Below are positions 9,844 to 20,146 of a stretch of DNA of 50,801 nucleotides, in pieces (within the stretch, counting starts at the first letter, position 1; every line of letters starts with the position of its first letter). Source of the stretch: UBA7396 sp034675265 (GTDB taxonomy: Bacteria; Patescibacteriota; Gracilibacteria; BD1-5; UBA6164). The notes under the pieces were generated by a model that ran no database searches, had not been told where the DNA came from, and saw only the letters and a program-made list of their open reading frames with translations. The position numbers and the translations under genes are program-made. The stretch spans positions 1 through 50,801 of the forward strand of contig JAUCDK010000004.1 in the NCBI GenBank assembly GCA_034675265.1. Direction: 5' to 3'.

Positions 9844-11727
9844 ATGCTTAATTTTTTTAGAAAAAAGAAAAAAAATATAGACACAAATGCTATAAAAGAC
9901 TTCAATAATGTTATAAAAGTTATTGAAGATTTTATAGTGTTTGAAGAGTTTGAAAAAGCAGAAAAAGCGATTAATGAAGTTTTATTTAAAGAAAATGAAT
10001 CATTTAAATATTATATCGAAAAAGTTCCTGAAAAAGAAAAAAAAGAAGAAATTAAAAAATTTAAAAACAAACTTTCAAAAATTGACTCTTTAAAAGAAAA
10101 AAATGATTCAAAAAGAAAAAAACACGAAATCTATATAAAAGAAAGAAAAAAGAAAGAAGAAATCAGATTCGTAAAAGAAAAAACAAAAGAACTCATTGAA
10201 ACTGGAAATTTTGATGAAGCAATTTCAATGGCAAATAATTTAATCGAAAGAAATATCAAAGATGTAAAAATTTTAAATCTTTGAAATAATATAAAAAAAG
10301 AAATAGCAAAACAAATTGAAAAATACAAACAAAAAAAACAAAAAGAAATAAAAAGAGATACCCTCAGAGAAGCTCAAGAACTTATTGGAGAAATAGTAAC
10401 CAATAAAGATGATATAAATAACAAAATACAACATACCAGTATTTTCCAAAGATTAAAAAATAAATTTAATTTTTATGGAAATTTCAAAAAAAGACTCAAA
10501 GAAAAAAGACTTATTGATGAAGTAAATCTCCTACTTCAAAGTCAAAACGAAAAAGATGAACTCACAGCAAAAGCAAAACTTGCTCAAGTACATTCATGAC
10601 TTTCAAGAGAAATTTATGGAGAAAAAATTAATGGGTATGAAATTTATGGAAAAATTATGTGAGCCGATAAAATATCTTGAGATAGTTTATGATTTCATAA
10701 AAATAAAACCGACTATACATTTTTTATCTGAGATGCAACTGGACATGGAATTAGAGCTTGATTTATTATCTCTCAATTAAATAAAAAATTTCACGAACTT
10801 GCAGGAAATATATGATTAGAAGAACTTGCTTTTGATGTGAATAATTCTCTCAAACAAGAGCTAAAAAGTTGAAATTTCATTACTTCTATATTTTTCAATA
10901 TTCAAAAAACAAAACACAATATTATTCAATTTATTTGAATGTGACACGAACCAATGTTTGTTTTTAGAAAAGAAACTGGTCAAGTAGAAAAAATTATTCC
11001 TGGATGACTTGCATCTTGAATCAGACTTATAAAAGATGTAACTCAAATAAAGAAAAAAGAAATTCCTTTTCAAGATGGAGATATTTTAATTACTTATACA
11101 GATGGTATAGTAGAAGCAAAAAATGAATTTTGAGAAATGTATTCTATCAATAGAATTGCAAAAAAATTAGAAGAGTTTGGAAGAAATGGAAAACTCTCAC
11201 TTGAAGATATTTATAAAAAATTTATTGATGATTTAAAAAGTTTTACTGGAGGAAAAGTAAATTATGATGATGATGTTACATTATTATTGCTCAAAAGAGA
11301 TAAAAATAAAGCTGTTCTTGAATGACAAGAAATAGATGAACTGATTCAAAAAGAATGAATTGCTAAAAAATACAGAAAAAAAATTTCTTGAAAATCACTA
11401 GAAGAAGTAAGAGAGGAAATTGTAAAAATACAAAAAGAAAATGCTCTGAAAAATATTATAAAATCCCTTGATACTCTGTATAAAACAGGCGAACTTCCAA
11501 AGTTGAAAACCGATTGTATTCGTTATATAAAAGAATGATTCATTCATAAAAAAATTAATTTTTATCTAAAAAAAGCTCTTGATAATGAAAATACTTTCAA
11601 AATCAACCAAAAAAACAAAAAAATGCAAGACAAATATAATGTTCTAAAAGAATTACTAAAAAAATGAGACTATGAAACCGTAATTACAGAATGTTCAAGT
11701 ATCATTTCTAAAAATGGAAATATTTAA
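9844..11727 (+). CDS. SpoIIE/RsbU-type PP2C serine phosphatase with coiled-coil N-terminus
   Basis: The 627-aa protein has a long Lys/Glu-rich, coiled-coil or TPR-like N-terminal region (about residues 1-240). A SpoIIE-type PP2C domain (about 245-485) carries the expected metal-binding acids: GADKISGDSLG, FFIGDATGHG, ITYTDGIVEA and a final DDDVTLLLLKR. A further helical C-terminal part (490-627) has another repeat-like segment. Proteins of this kind dephosphorylate Ser/Thr on anti-sigma antagonists or other partners. No kinase, sensor or antagonist gene is nearby. It lies 5 bp after pilB and 33 bp before pilC, so regulation of pilus assembly by dephosphorylation is inferred. The domain call is firm; the target is unknown. 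Confidence 0.8.
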
Positions 11728-11760
11728 AAAGGAATAACAAAATAATAATTATTGATACGC

Positions 11761-12972
11761 ATGATGAGAAACAGTTTTTTTGACAAATACTGAAACTTCG
11801 AAAATAAAAAGATTTTAGAGCTTCTTACAGATGCTCAAAAAGGTCTCAAAAAGAAAAGAAGTAATAATAAAGGTTTAAATATCGAAATAAACCTTTTTTA
11901 TAGCGTGTCTCAAAAAGAACTTTGGCAATTTATTAATAAACTTTCTATTTTTATAAATTCTTGAATCGATATTAAATGAGCATTTAATATTTTAGTCAAA
12001 CAAACCAAAAATCCATATCTCAAAAAAATAGCAAACGAAATCAAAGTAAATATTGACTATTGAATTGGAATTAGTGAATCAATGATGCAATATCCAAAAG
12101 TATTTGATAATCTGTTAATCGCCCTTGTTTGAGTTTGAGAAAAAACATGAAATCTCTGAAAAATTCTTGCAGAAATGGATAAAAAACTCCTTGAAAATAT
12201 TGAATTAAAATGAAAAGTAAAATGAGCATTAATTTATCCTGTGATATTACTGATTTTGACTTTTTCTATGGTAACATTTATGATGATTTTTATCATTCCA
12301 AGAGTTACTGAAAGTTTTGCTCAAACAGGAACGGATCTTCCAGCACTTACTCAATTTGTTATTAATATATCTGATTTTTTTAGATATGACTGGCATATAT
12401 TACTTCTTTGAGTCGTATGATTCTTTACGTTTTTAAATTTATTAAAAAAAACTTATCACGGAGAATTATTTTTATGATATATTGCTATCAATCTTCCTAT
12501 TTTTTGACATATTATCAGACAATCAAATATTATCTATTTTATCAATTCTTTTTCACTTTTAATGGAATCATGAGTTCTTTTACTCGATTCTTTAAAAACC
12601 TCAAGTCAAGTAGTATCAAATATTCATTATAAAAAAGAAGTAGTAAGAATTAAAAATGAAGTGGAAAGCTGACTTACCATTTCGAAATCTCTTTGACTTA
12701 ATCTTGAATACGATACCAATGTTTATTTAAATAAACTCTTTCCTGAAGAGTTTGCCTATATCGTAAATACTTGAGAAGAAACTGGAACACTCGCTGAAAG
12801 TCTAAAAAAGATTGGAGTGAATTATTCTTCAGAACTCAAAAGATATATTTGAAACCTCGCAACGATGTTAGAGCCATTTATCATAGTAATAGTTTGAATT
12901 TTAGTCGGAACGATTGTTATCGCAATTATGCTTCCATTTTTCCAACTTTGAGAAATTGCAAAAAAAATGTAA
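11761..12972 (+). CDS. pilC: Type IV pilus inner-membrane platform protein PilC (GspF family)
   Basis: The 403-aa protein has two T2SSF helical domains separated by membrane segments. The first domain includes FINSGIDIKGAFNILV and GGKTGNLGKILAEM-like wording, with TGA for most Gly. A transmembrane helix follows (YPVILLILTFSMVTFMMIF). The second domain has MESGVLLLDSLKTSS and TGEETGTLAESLKKIG, the GspF signature. A final helix before the C-terminus reads IVGILVGTIVIAIMLPFFQL. PilC couples the PilB motor to the pilus. ATG at 11761 or the adjacent ATG at 11764 can start. It is the last member of the pil run and is followed by a terminator. Confidence 0.9.
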
Positions 12973-13007
12973 TAGTGTATACTTTAAAAAATACACTATT
13001 ATTTTTT
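12971..13007 (+). terminator. Terminator of the pilus operon
   Basis: A 10-bp perfect stem (12971-12980 with 12991-13000) is followed by a T-run at 13002-13007, overlapping the pilC stop codon. Confidence 0.8.
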
Positions 13008-13011
13008 GATT

Positions 13012-13398
13012 ATGAAAACAAAATACATACTCTATCCTCTGACTTTAATGATAGTGATTATATTACCAATAATCAGGTATTATATTACAACTCCATGAGT
13101 AAATTCTTGTGTTTTAGATTATGTAAATGAATTAGAAAATAGTAATTATAGTTGATATTTATACAACATTAATGGAATGAGACATATCGAACCAAAAAAT
13201 TCTCCTCTTGCCTCTTCACTCAAAGAATATCAAGTTGGAGTTGCGAATGGTTGTATTATGGCAAGTGATAATTTATATATTGACCTAACCAATACTTTTT
13301 ATTGCACCATTACATACCTCATAAAAAAAGCCCCCATACATGAAAGTATGAAAGAGCCTTTTTGAGTCTATGAATGAAATGATATTAATAAAAATTAG
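13012..13398 (+). CDS. Small Cys-containing membrane-anchored or secreted protein, unknown
   Basis: The 128-aa ORF starts at an ATG 5 bp after the pil operon terminator. It begins with a signal-anchor-like segment (YILYPLTLMIVIILPIIR). A short extracytoplasmic domain follows with Cys residues at NSCVLDY, NGCIMAS and FYCTIT, which could form disulfides; the neighbouring convergent gene is a DsbA-like oxidoreductase. Three glycines are TGA. No family is recognised. An imperfect stem-loop with a T-run near 13327-13361 lies inside the frame, so the last 25 codons are less certain. It overlaps the stop of the dsbA-like gene by 4 bp. Confidence 0.5.
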
Positions 13399-14282
13399 TG
13401 AATCATAAAACTATCTAATTTCGCTTTCATTTCTTCTTTTGAAAGCAATCATTCTATCAAACTGTATTTTCAAGTAAGATTATCAAGAATAACAAAACTT
13501 GGAGTTGAAACCACTCATAAATACACTCATTGACCAAATTCTTTTTCTAAAGCAAGTTTTGTTTCATCTGAAGAAATACATTTTTGAAATGTTTCTCAAA
13601 GAGAATATTTTGAAATAATTTTTTCTAAAAATGTATCTTTATTTTCTTCTCAAATATTAAAAGCTTCATTAATATAACTCAAATAATCAGCTTCTTGCTT
13701 TTCTTGTGAAATACATTTCCCATAAAGCGCTAAATCATAATCCTGAGTTCCCTCTTTATTTACCATATTTTTAAACAAATAATTCATAGTTTCATATGAT
13801 TTTAAAAAGTCTTGTAAAGAAGTTTCTGCATGAAATGTTTGACAATATTTACAACTAAAGTTTGAAAATTCTATAAAAGTATATGGTTGCTCTTGATTTC
13901 ATAAAATTGCACTTCATTCTTTTAAAATAGAGATTTCTTCTTGAGAGAGTTTTTTTATTTTTTTATAATTTGGATCAATTTTGGCTTTTATTTCTTCTAT
14001 ATATTCTGGATTATTTTCTATCATATCAGTAATATAAGAATTGGTTTGTTCTTTTTGAATTTCTCTGAGAATTTTATAATTTTCCTCCCCTCATACTTTA
14101 GAATATTCATAATTTTGAATAATTAAATGTACTTCTTTAATCACATTTCTACTAAAAATATAATTAGTGAGAATAATCGAAAGTGTAGCTAAAATGATAA
14201 TTATAAACAAAAAATTTATAGAAAAACTTGTTTGAAAGTCTTTTTTTAAAGTAGAAAAAAATCATTTATTTTCTTGATTCAT
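13395..14282 (-). CDS. DsbA-like thiol-disulfide oxidoreductase, membrane-anchored
   Basis: The 295-aa protein has one N-terminal transmembrane helix (about residues 23-42) and then a Lys/Glu-rich spacer. A thioredoxin-fold domain starts near residue 140 (YTFIEFSNFSCKYCQTFH) with a CKYC active site. A cis-Pro loop is visible near the C-terminus (VVSTPSFVI), as required for DsbA/thioredoxin catalysis. It should act outside the membrane, oxidising or isomerising disulfides in exported proteins such as the Cys-containing neighbour or surface proteins in this window. The spacing of helix, spacer and DsbA domain matches BdbD/DsbA-type anchored proteins common in CPR genomes. It is convergent with the 128-aa ORF. 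Confidence 0.85.
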
Positions 14283-14325
14283 AAGGGATTAGTTAAAAAT
14301 ATTTTTATCAATATAGCACTTTTTT

Positions 14326-14370
14326 AAAAAAAAGCAATACTCTCTCATAAATGAGGAAGTTGCTTTTTTT
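14326..14370. terminator. Orphan bidirectional terminator-like hairpin upstream of the pilin promoter
   Basis: An A-run/T-run stem (14327-14337 with 14360-14370, including GCAA/TTGC) encloses a smaller CTCAT/ATGAG stem at 14344-14348 and 14351-14355. It lies between two divergent genes, so it does not end either. It may block antisense transcription or mark the end of a small RNA. Confidence 0.6.
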
Positions 14371-14418
14371 TAAAAATAAATATGATAAAAATATTATACA
14401 GAAATAGAAATATTTTTT

Positions 14419-14446
14419 TTGACAATTTTATTTTTATGTGTAAAAT
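14419..14446 (+). promoter_or_regulatory. Strong promoter of the pilin gene
   Basis: A perfect TTGACA at 14419-14424 is followed after 16 bp by TAAAAT at 14441-14446. Transcription would start near 14453, giving a leader of about 75 bases before the pilin ATG. Confidence 0.7.
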
Positions 14447-14527
14447 ACTCTTGTTCTTGGAAAATAACCAAATATAACACTTTCCACAGAAACATACATT
14501 TTTTTTTATTTTATAACTTTTTTACAA

Positions 14528-15274
14528 ATGATGAAAAGTACAAATACAAAAGGGTTTACTCTTGTTGAGTTAATTATAGTTATTACAATTTTAGCAATTT
14601 TAGCTACTATTGCATTTATCTCTTTCCAAGGATATTCTAAAGAAGCAAGAAATTCAAAAAGAGCATCTGACCTAAATTCTATCGTAAGAGCTATTGAAGT
14701 CAAAACTGGTGCTGATGGACAAGATATTATGAATTTTGCTATTCCAGAAAATGATACACAAGTACCTAGTATATCATTAGGTTGAACAGGAGCTCAAGTT
14801 TGAACTAATTATGAAGCTTGAAAAATTAATTTCAATGTATTAGGAAATGTTGATGCAGCGTCATTTAAAGACCCTTCTGAAAAGAAAGATTATAAAATTT
14901 GAGTAACTTCTTTAGCTGGTGGAGCATATCAATTAGCTGCTGTTCATGAATGAGAAGGAGGAAAAACTGCTTATGTAGTTGGTACATATAAACAAAGAAC
15001 TACTAGTAATACTGCTAGTGGAACTGTTTCTTGAAATGTATTAACTCTAGAAAATGGACTTGGACTATTTAAAAAATGAGATACTCTTCTTGGAGGAGCA
15101 GTAGTACAATCTGTGTCTAGTGATTTAACAAGATTAACTGTAAACAGTGGTGCTTTAGTAACTACTCCTGCATCTACTCAACTAGCAGTTTCTGAATCTA
15201 CTGGATTAGTACAATGAAGTGATGGTAATACATCTAGTGGTGTTACTAATGGTGGTTCTTACCTTCCTTATTAA
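14528..15274 (+). CDS. Type IV pilin
   Basis: The 248-aa prepilin has a short basic leader ending at Gly, followed by FTLVELIIVITILAILATIAF. This is the class III signal: the prepilin peptidase cleaves before Phe and Glu5 is conserved. The hydrophobic alpha1 helix is followed by SKEARNSKRASDLNSI, typical of alpha1-C. The remainder is a Gly/Ser/Thr-rich beta domain with no Cys. It is a probable major pilin because it has its own strong promoter and strong terminator and is monocistronic. Numerous surface-domain glycines are TGA. ATG at 14528 or 14531 can start. A prepilin peptidase gene is not in the window. Confidence 0.88.
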
Positions 15275-15280
15275 TATCCT

Positions 15281-15311
15281 AAAAAGAAGTAACAATGTTA
15301 CTTCTTTTTTT
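15281..15311 (+). terminator. Terminator of the pilin gene
   Basis: A 13-bp stem (15281-15293 with 15297-15309) with a 3-nt loop AAT and a run of seven T ending at 15311. Confidence 0.85.
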
Positions 15312-15330
15312 ATGCCATTTTTTCCAAAAC

Positions 15331-15370
15331 AACTAAAAAACATTTCCTTACGGAAATGTTTTTTAGTTTT
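15331..15370 (-). terminator. Terminator of hisS
   Basis: A long 17-bp perfect stem (15331-15347 with 15352-15368) with loop TTAC ends at the hisS stop codon. Its minus-strand T tract is within the stem, so it may also serve as a symmetrical barrier between the pilin gene and hisS. Confidence 0.65.
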
Positions 15371-16694
15371 ATTCATCTTTTAACATAAAATCTTTTGCTG
15401 GACAGTAAAAATCAAGTCCATTTTGTCCCACTTTTCCTTTTACATATTCTATTAAATTGTCTTTTTTTACTTCTTCTTGAGTTCATAAAAGCATATCTCT
15501 TACTTGATAGATTCCAGAACTTGCTTCCATAATTCATACCATTACTACATATCTTGCATTGAGTCTGTTTGCTTTTTTCATTTGAGCTTTTAAAGACGGA
15601 GTTCCAAGAGATGCTAAAGTATTAATTCCAGCTTCACGAGCAGCTAAAGTAAGTGGTAATACAATTTTTTTCGCTTCATCTCAAAGTTGAATAAAGTATA
15701 AATCAATTCTATCTTTATTTTTTACTTTAATTCCTTTATCCATCAAAGCATCAGTTAATCTTTCCATTCACATTGCAAATCAAACAGCAGGGATTTCATC
15801 ATTGTGTCAGATTTTTTTTGAAAGCATATCATATCTTCCTCCTCATCCAAATGCATCTTGACTTCTTCCTGAATTATCTACAAATTCCCAAACAGTATGA
15901 GTATAATAATCAAGCCCTCTTACTAATTTATGATCTTCTTCATATGGAACTCAAAGTATATCAAGGTATTCTTTTACTTTTACATAATGTTCTTTTGAAT
16001 CTTTTTTTAAGAATTTTGTAATTTTTGGAGCTTCATTTGCTAGAATAATTTCATCTTCTACTTTTGTATCAAGAAGTCTAAGTGGGTTTGATTCTAATTT
16101 TTTTAAAGCTTCTGCTGATAAAAGATGTTTTTTATTTTCATAAAAACTTGTAAGTTCTTCTAAATATTTTTGTCTATCTTTTGCTGTTCCGATTGAATTA
16201 ATTTTAATTTTAAAATCTCATTCTAATCCAATTTTATTTAAAACTCTGTATCCAATATAAATAAGTTGTGCGTCCAAAATTGGATCTGCTTCTCAGATAA
16301 TCTCAGCTCCAACTTGAAAAAATTGTCTAAATCTTCATTTTTGTGGTCTATCATATCTAAAATGTGGTTCTACATAATAGAGAAATACAGGTTGAGGTTC
16401 TGATTGTAAATCATTTTCGATATAAGATCTCATAATAGGCGCTGTTGATTCTGGTTTCATTACTAATTCTCTTCCCTTTCTATCAACAAGATTATACATT
16501 TCTTTATCAATAATATCAGTTCCACTCCCAAGTGCTCCAGTAAATAATTCTTTGTGTTCAAGTACTGGTGTGGTAATTCTTTTAAACCCATTTTTACGAA
16601 GCTCATGACGAAATACTTTTTTCAAAAATGTGTGGTATAAATGTGCGTCTGGTAAAATATCTTGCATTCCTCTTACTTTTTTTATGGCTTCCAT
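15369..16694 (-). CDS. hisS: Histidyl-tRNA synthetase
   Basis: The 441-aa class II synthetase charges tRNA-His. The N-terminus KKVRGMQDILPDAH is the HisRS start; motif 1 lies in the region TTPVLEHKELF. Motif 2 is FRYDRPQKGRFRQF, the His-A signature is LVRGLDYYTHTVWEF, and motif 3 has GFAMGMERL. The C-terminal anticodon-binding domain ends AKDFMLKDE. ATG at 16694 was chosen; a TTG two codons upstream is possible but less likely. Promoter and a 14-bp palindrome lie in the leader region upstream. Confidence 0.93.
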
Positions 16695-16744
16695 ATTCAA
16701 TAACTGTTAAAATAAAATAAAACGGAAAAATAAAATCTCCCATA

Positions 16745-16758
16745 TTCCATATATGGAA
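16745..16758. repeat. 14-bp perfect palindrome in the hisS leader
   Basis: TTCCATATATGGAA sits about 15-27 bases downstream of the inferred hisS transcription start and 50 bp before its ATG. It could be an operator or a small RNA hairpin. No T-box features are seen. Confidence 0.5.
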
Positions 16759-16778
16759 GAAATTTGTATTTGAGAATG

Positions 16779-16806
16779 ATTTTACACTATATATTTTTTT
16801 TTTCAA
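16779..16806 (-). promoter_or_regulatory. Promoter of hisS
   Basis: On the minus strand TTGAAA (16801-16806) and TAAAAT (16779-16784) are 16 bp apart, giving a start near 16772. Confidence 0.6.
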
Positions 16807-16958
16807 ATTTATTTTTGAGATTCTGTTAAAATTTATATAATGCTTGTGAATTTATATATTTTTATGTGATTTTTGTTCTATTCGTTTATTAATGAGTTGT
16901 ATTGTTTTAAATAAGTAATTTTTAATACATTTTAATTTTTATTTTTTAATTTTTTTAT

Positions 16959-18116
16959 ATGGCTAATAACCAAGAGGTAACAAATGTTTGATTTTTTGAT
17001 AAAATCAAATCTGCTTTAGCTGGAATAATTGTTTGACCAATTCTTATTATTATTTCTGTTTATATGCTCTGGTCAAATGAATTTAGTTATGTAGCAAGAG
17101 AAAAAGCAATTCTCGAAGGAGAAAACATTGTAGTTGAAGTTAATGCAAAAAATCCAACTTCTGAAAATAATAATAAATATGTGTACACTTTTTGAGAAGT
17201 AAGTAGTAATCCTGTTCAAGAACCTGATTTTGGATTTCCTATCAATGCAGTAGTGGTTTCAAGAATGGTTGAAATGTATCAATGGAGTGAAAAATCTCAA
17301 ACAGAAGTAAAAGAAAATCTTGGATGAAGTGAAACTCACACAACGACCTATTCTTACGAAAAAAAATGGAGTCAATCAGCAATTAATTCAAATGATTTTA
17401 ATCAAGCAGCTGATCATCAAAACCCAACAAATTGGAAATATGAATCAAAAGTAGAATTTGGGCAAACTCCAAAATTATGAAGTTTTAATATTGCTGATAA
17501 ATTACAATTTGCACTTCCTGCATCAACTGATTTAAAACTTTGAGAAGAAGTAAAAAATCTACTCTCAACTGGAAGTACTTTAGTAAATAATTTCATCTAT
17601 ACTGGTGTAGATTATAATACTCCTCAAATTGGAGACTTAAGAATCTCATATAAAGTTCTTCCTATTGGCACAACATTAAGTGCTTTAGCTGGGCAAAGAA
17701 ATAATGATATTCTTGATGTGTATCTGCTTGATAGTGGAGATAATATTACTAGAATAGAAGAAGGAAATAAATCTGCAAAAATATTATTTCAAGCAATGAA
17801 AGATGATAATTCAATTACAACTTGGATTATGAGAGCTGTTTTCACTATTGTAATATTTGTATGATTTAGTATGTTATTCTCTATTCTTCCAACTCTTTGA
17901 AGTGTAGTACCTTTTCTAGGAAAAATAGTTGGAGTTTGAGTATGACTTATTGCATTTGTAGGAACACTTATTGTAGCTGGATGAACAATTGCTATTGCTT
18001 GGTTTGCAGCTCGTCCAATTGTTTCTATAATCATTCTTGTAATTATTGCTGGAGCAATATTTGCAGTAAAAAAATTTAAAACTAATAAACAAAACACACA
18101 CGTATGAGTTTCATAA
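16959..18116 (+). CDS. TMEM43-family membrane protein
   Basis: The 385-aa protein has an N-terminal transmembrane helix (about residues 22-42, GIIVGPILIIISVYMLW). A large non-cytoplasmic domain follows, containing YQWSEKS and ETHTTTYSYEKKWS, the hallmark of the TMEM43 family. A cluster of C-terminal helices follows (about 290-370). Bacterial TMEM43 homologues are widespread and of unknown function; the eukaryotic protein is in the inner nuclear membrane. It is the first gene of an operon with a PAP2 phosphatase (overlap 13 bp) and murG, so an envelope-related role is inferred. Glycines of the last helices are mostly TGA. Confidence 0.8.
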
Positions 18117-18706
18117 GCACTTTACATAATACTATAAATATTCCTCTTCTTTGATATTTGAATTCATTTACTGACAATGAAATAATATCAAAAATAGTTT
18201 ATGCTATGGCGGATATGCCTATTTTTATACTTCCTATATTTTTACTCTGATATTGGATTTATTTCAATGCCAAAAAAAATACTGATGGAAAAAAGAAACT
18301 TCTTTTTATATTTTATTCTGTGGTAATTGCTATTACTATCAGTACTATCATTCAAACGTTTGTAAGTATAGATAGACCTGAAAGTAGTTTAGAATGAGCT
18401 GGGAAATTAATTTTAGAACATATTCCTGATGCTTCATTTCCAAGTGATCATGCAAGTGTGGGAATCGCTTTTGCTATAAGTTTATTCTTATTTTGATTTT
18501 CAGGAATTGGATATGTAACTCTTCCTCTGTTTATTGTTATGCTTTTATCGAGAGTTGCTGGATGAGTTCATTGGCCTCTTGATATTATTGCTGGAAGTAT
18601 AGTTTGAATAATAAGTAGTTTTTTAGTTTACAAATCACAAAATTTAACTATATTCAGAAAAATCAATGAGTTTGTTTTAAAACTTGCGTCTTATTTTAAA
18701 TTATAA
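18104..18706 (+). CDS. PAP2-family membrane phosphatase, probable undecaprenyl-diphosphatase
   Basis: The 200-aa multi-spanning protein has PAP2 motifs 2 and 3 intact: PSDHAS (the PSGH-like motif with catalytic His) and SRVAGGVHWPLDIIAGS (SRxxxxxHxxxD). Motif 1 is reduced: QTFVSIDRPE has the RP but Gln replaces the usual Lys of KX6RP. BcrC-type enzymes convert undecaprenyl diphosphate to the monophosphate, recycling the lipid carrier of peptidoglycan and glycan synthesis. Its overlap with the TMEM43 gene and the 10-bp gap to murG support that role. A lipid phosphatase for another substrate is the alternative. Confidence 0.8.
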
Positions 18707-18716
18707 TATTTCACCG

Positions 18717-19751
18717 ATGAAAAATATTGCTTTGACTTGATGATGAACTTGAGGTCACATATTTCCTCTACTTGCTATTTATAACTATCTAAAAAATGAT
18801 AGTTCTCTTAATTTTGTATGGTTTTGAGATGAGGATGGCTTAGAAAATGAAGTTGCTTTAAAAAATAATATCAAATTTGAACATATTCCATCGGGGAAAA
18901 TTAGAAGATATTTTGATGTAAGAAATTTCTTTGAACCTCTAAAAAATTTTAGCTGAATCTTTTGGTGAATATATTTTATTTTCAAATATAAAATTGATAT
19001 TGTATTTTCAAAATGAGGTTTTGTAGGACTTCCTTTATGTCTTGCTGGAGCTCTTTTAAGAAAAAAAGTATACATTCATGAATCAGATACAAATTGATGA
19101 TTAGCAAATAAAATTATTTCTCGTTTTGCAACAAAAGTATTTTATACATTTCCAAATGAGAAAATAGATGGTGAAAAACACATTCTTATTGGACAAATAC
19201 TCAATCCTGAACTTTTAAACAATGTGGATAAAGTTTGAGAATTAGAAGAAAATGAAGAATTAGAAGTGCTTGTTATTGCTGGAAGCCAAGGTTCAACTAC
19301 TATTTTTGAAAGCATAAAAAGTATTTTAAATAATCTCATTGATGTAAATTTTACTATTATTTTATGAGAAAAAAATCTTCATTTTAGAAATGATTTTGAA
19401 AAATATAATAATGTCACTCTTCATGATTTTGTAACTCAAGAACAACTTTGAGAAATCTATCAAAACACAGATATAGCTATTTCAAGAGCCGGAGCAACTA
19501 CTTTATGGGAATTATATTTCTTTGGAATACATACTCTTATAGTTCCTCTTGAATGAAGCGCACAAAATCATCAAGAAACAAATGCACAATATTTTCATGA
19601 TACTTTCTGAAGCGATGTTTTACAAGAATCAGAAAAACTAAATTTAGATATTTTTAGACTTTTAAATAAATATAAAGATTTAAGAAAAAGTGGATTAAAT
19701 ATGAAAAACTTTTTCTATTCACTTGAAAAAATAAAAGAAGAAATGAGATAA
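18717..19751 (+). CDS. murG: MurG, lipid II-forming GlcNAc transferase
   Basis: The 344-aa GT28 enzyme adds GlcNAc to lipid I at the inner membrane face. The N-terminal loop LTGGGTGGHIFPLLAI is the MurG signature, and three consecutive TGA codons plus a fourth encode its glycines. Other motifs are SKGGFVGLPLCLAG, HESDTNGGLANKIISRFATKV, VIAGSQGSTTIF, SRAGATTLWEL and EGSAQNHQETNA. It ends the TMEM43-PAP2-murG operon and is closed by a 14-bp terminator stem. It gives the clearest single-gene evidence for UGA = Gly in this window. Confidence 0.93.
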
Positions 19752-19770
19752 TCATTTCTTCTTTTATTTT
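19733..19770. terminator. Terminator of murG, shared with the convergent small gene
   Basis: A 14-bp perfect stem (19733-19746 with 19752-19765) with loop GATAA; the stop codons of both convergent genes lie inside it. Confidence 0.8.
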
Positions 19771-20057
19771 AAGATAATATCACTTGTTTTACGTTTTACC
19801 GTATGACAAAAATCTTGTATGTATAAAAATGTACTATTTGCTAAACCTTGAAGAGCAACTTCATTTAAATCATTTAATGAAGCATAGTTCCCCCCAGTTT
19901 CACTACTTAATTTTCTTAATACTTGAGACAAAGCATCATCAATATTTTCCTGATGTCATATTTTTTTTAAATTTCTTTCTATAATTGCAATAAGTCTTTC
20001 TTTCTCAGTTCTCTTATGGTGTATTTGAGATAAACTATTGTCTGATTGTCTCCACAT
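19764..20057 (-). CDS. Small cytoplasmic protein of unknown function
   Basis: The 97-aa ORF has one TGA (Gly) and begins MWRQSDNSLSQIHHKRTEKE. It looks mostly helical, with a basic end (HTVKRKTSDIILK). No signal peptide or known motif is visible. It has its own promoter-like sequence and shares the murG terminator. The even codon use and intact frame suggest a real gene; function unknown. Confidence 0.6.
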
Positions 20058-20089
20058 ATGTAAAAGGTTATAACTTAAATTAAGATTAA

Positions 20090-20116
20090 ATTATACATTA
20101 AATATTTTAAAGTCAA
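20090..20116 (-). promoter_or_regulatory. Promoter of the 97-aa gene
   Basis: On the minus strand TTGACT (20111-20116) and TATAAT (20090-20095) are 15 bp apart, about 33-38 bases upstream of the ATG. Confidence 0.5.
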
Positions 20117-20146
20117 TAAAAAAGTTGGATAAATCCAACTTTTTTA
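20117..20146 (-). terminator. Terminator of pnp
   Basis: A 13-bp stem (A-run plus AGTTGGAT with ATCCAACT plus T-run) with a 2-4 nt loop begins at the pnp stop codon. The minus strand ends in a T tract. Confidence 0.8.

Noticed and set aside
12408..12632. 74-aa ORF inside pilC
   Set aside because: It is in another frame of the pilC gene; the pilC frame carries the GspF motifs.
13327..13361. Terminator inside the 128-aa ORF marking an earlier gene end
   Set aside because: The stem is imperfect and short; the frame continues to a stop that overlaps the convergent gene in the same way as other pairs in the window.
16700..16806. T-box riboswitch in front of hisS
   Set aside because: The leader is short (about 75 bases), lacks a T-box sequence and an antiterminator, and holds only a palindrome.
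18717..18780. TGA as selenocysteine or Trp, or programmed frameshifting
   Set aside because: TGA falls on invariant Gly positions in many unrelated families; no SECIS-like element was seen, and Trp does not fit these loops.
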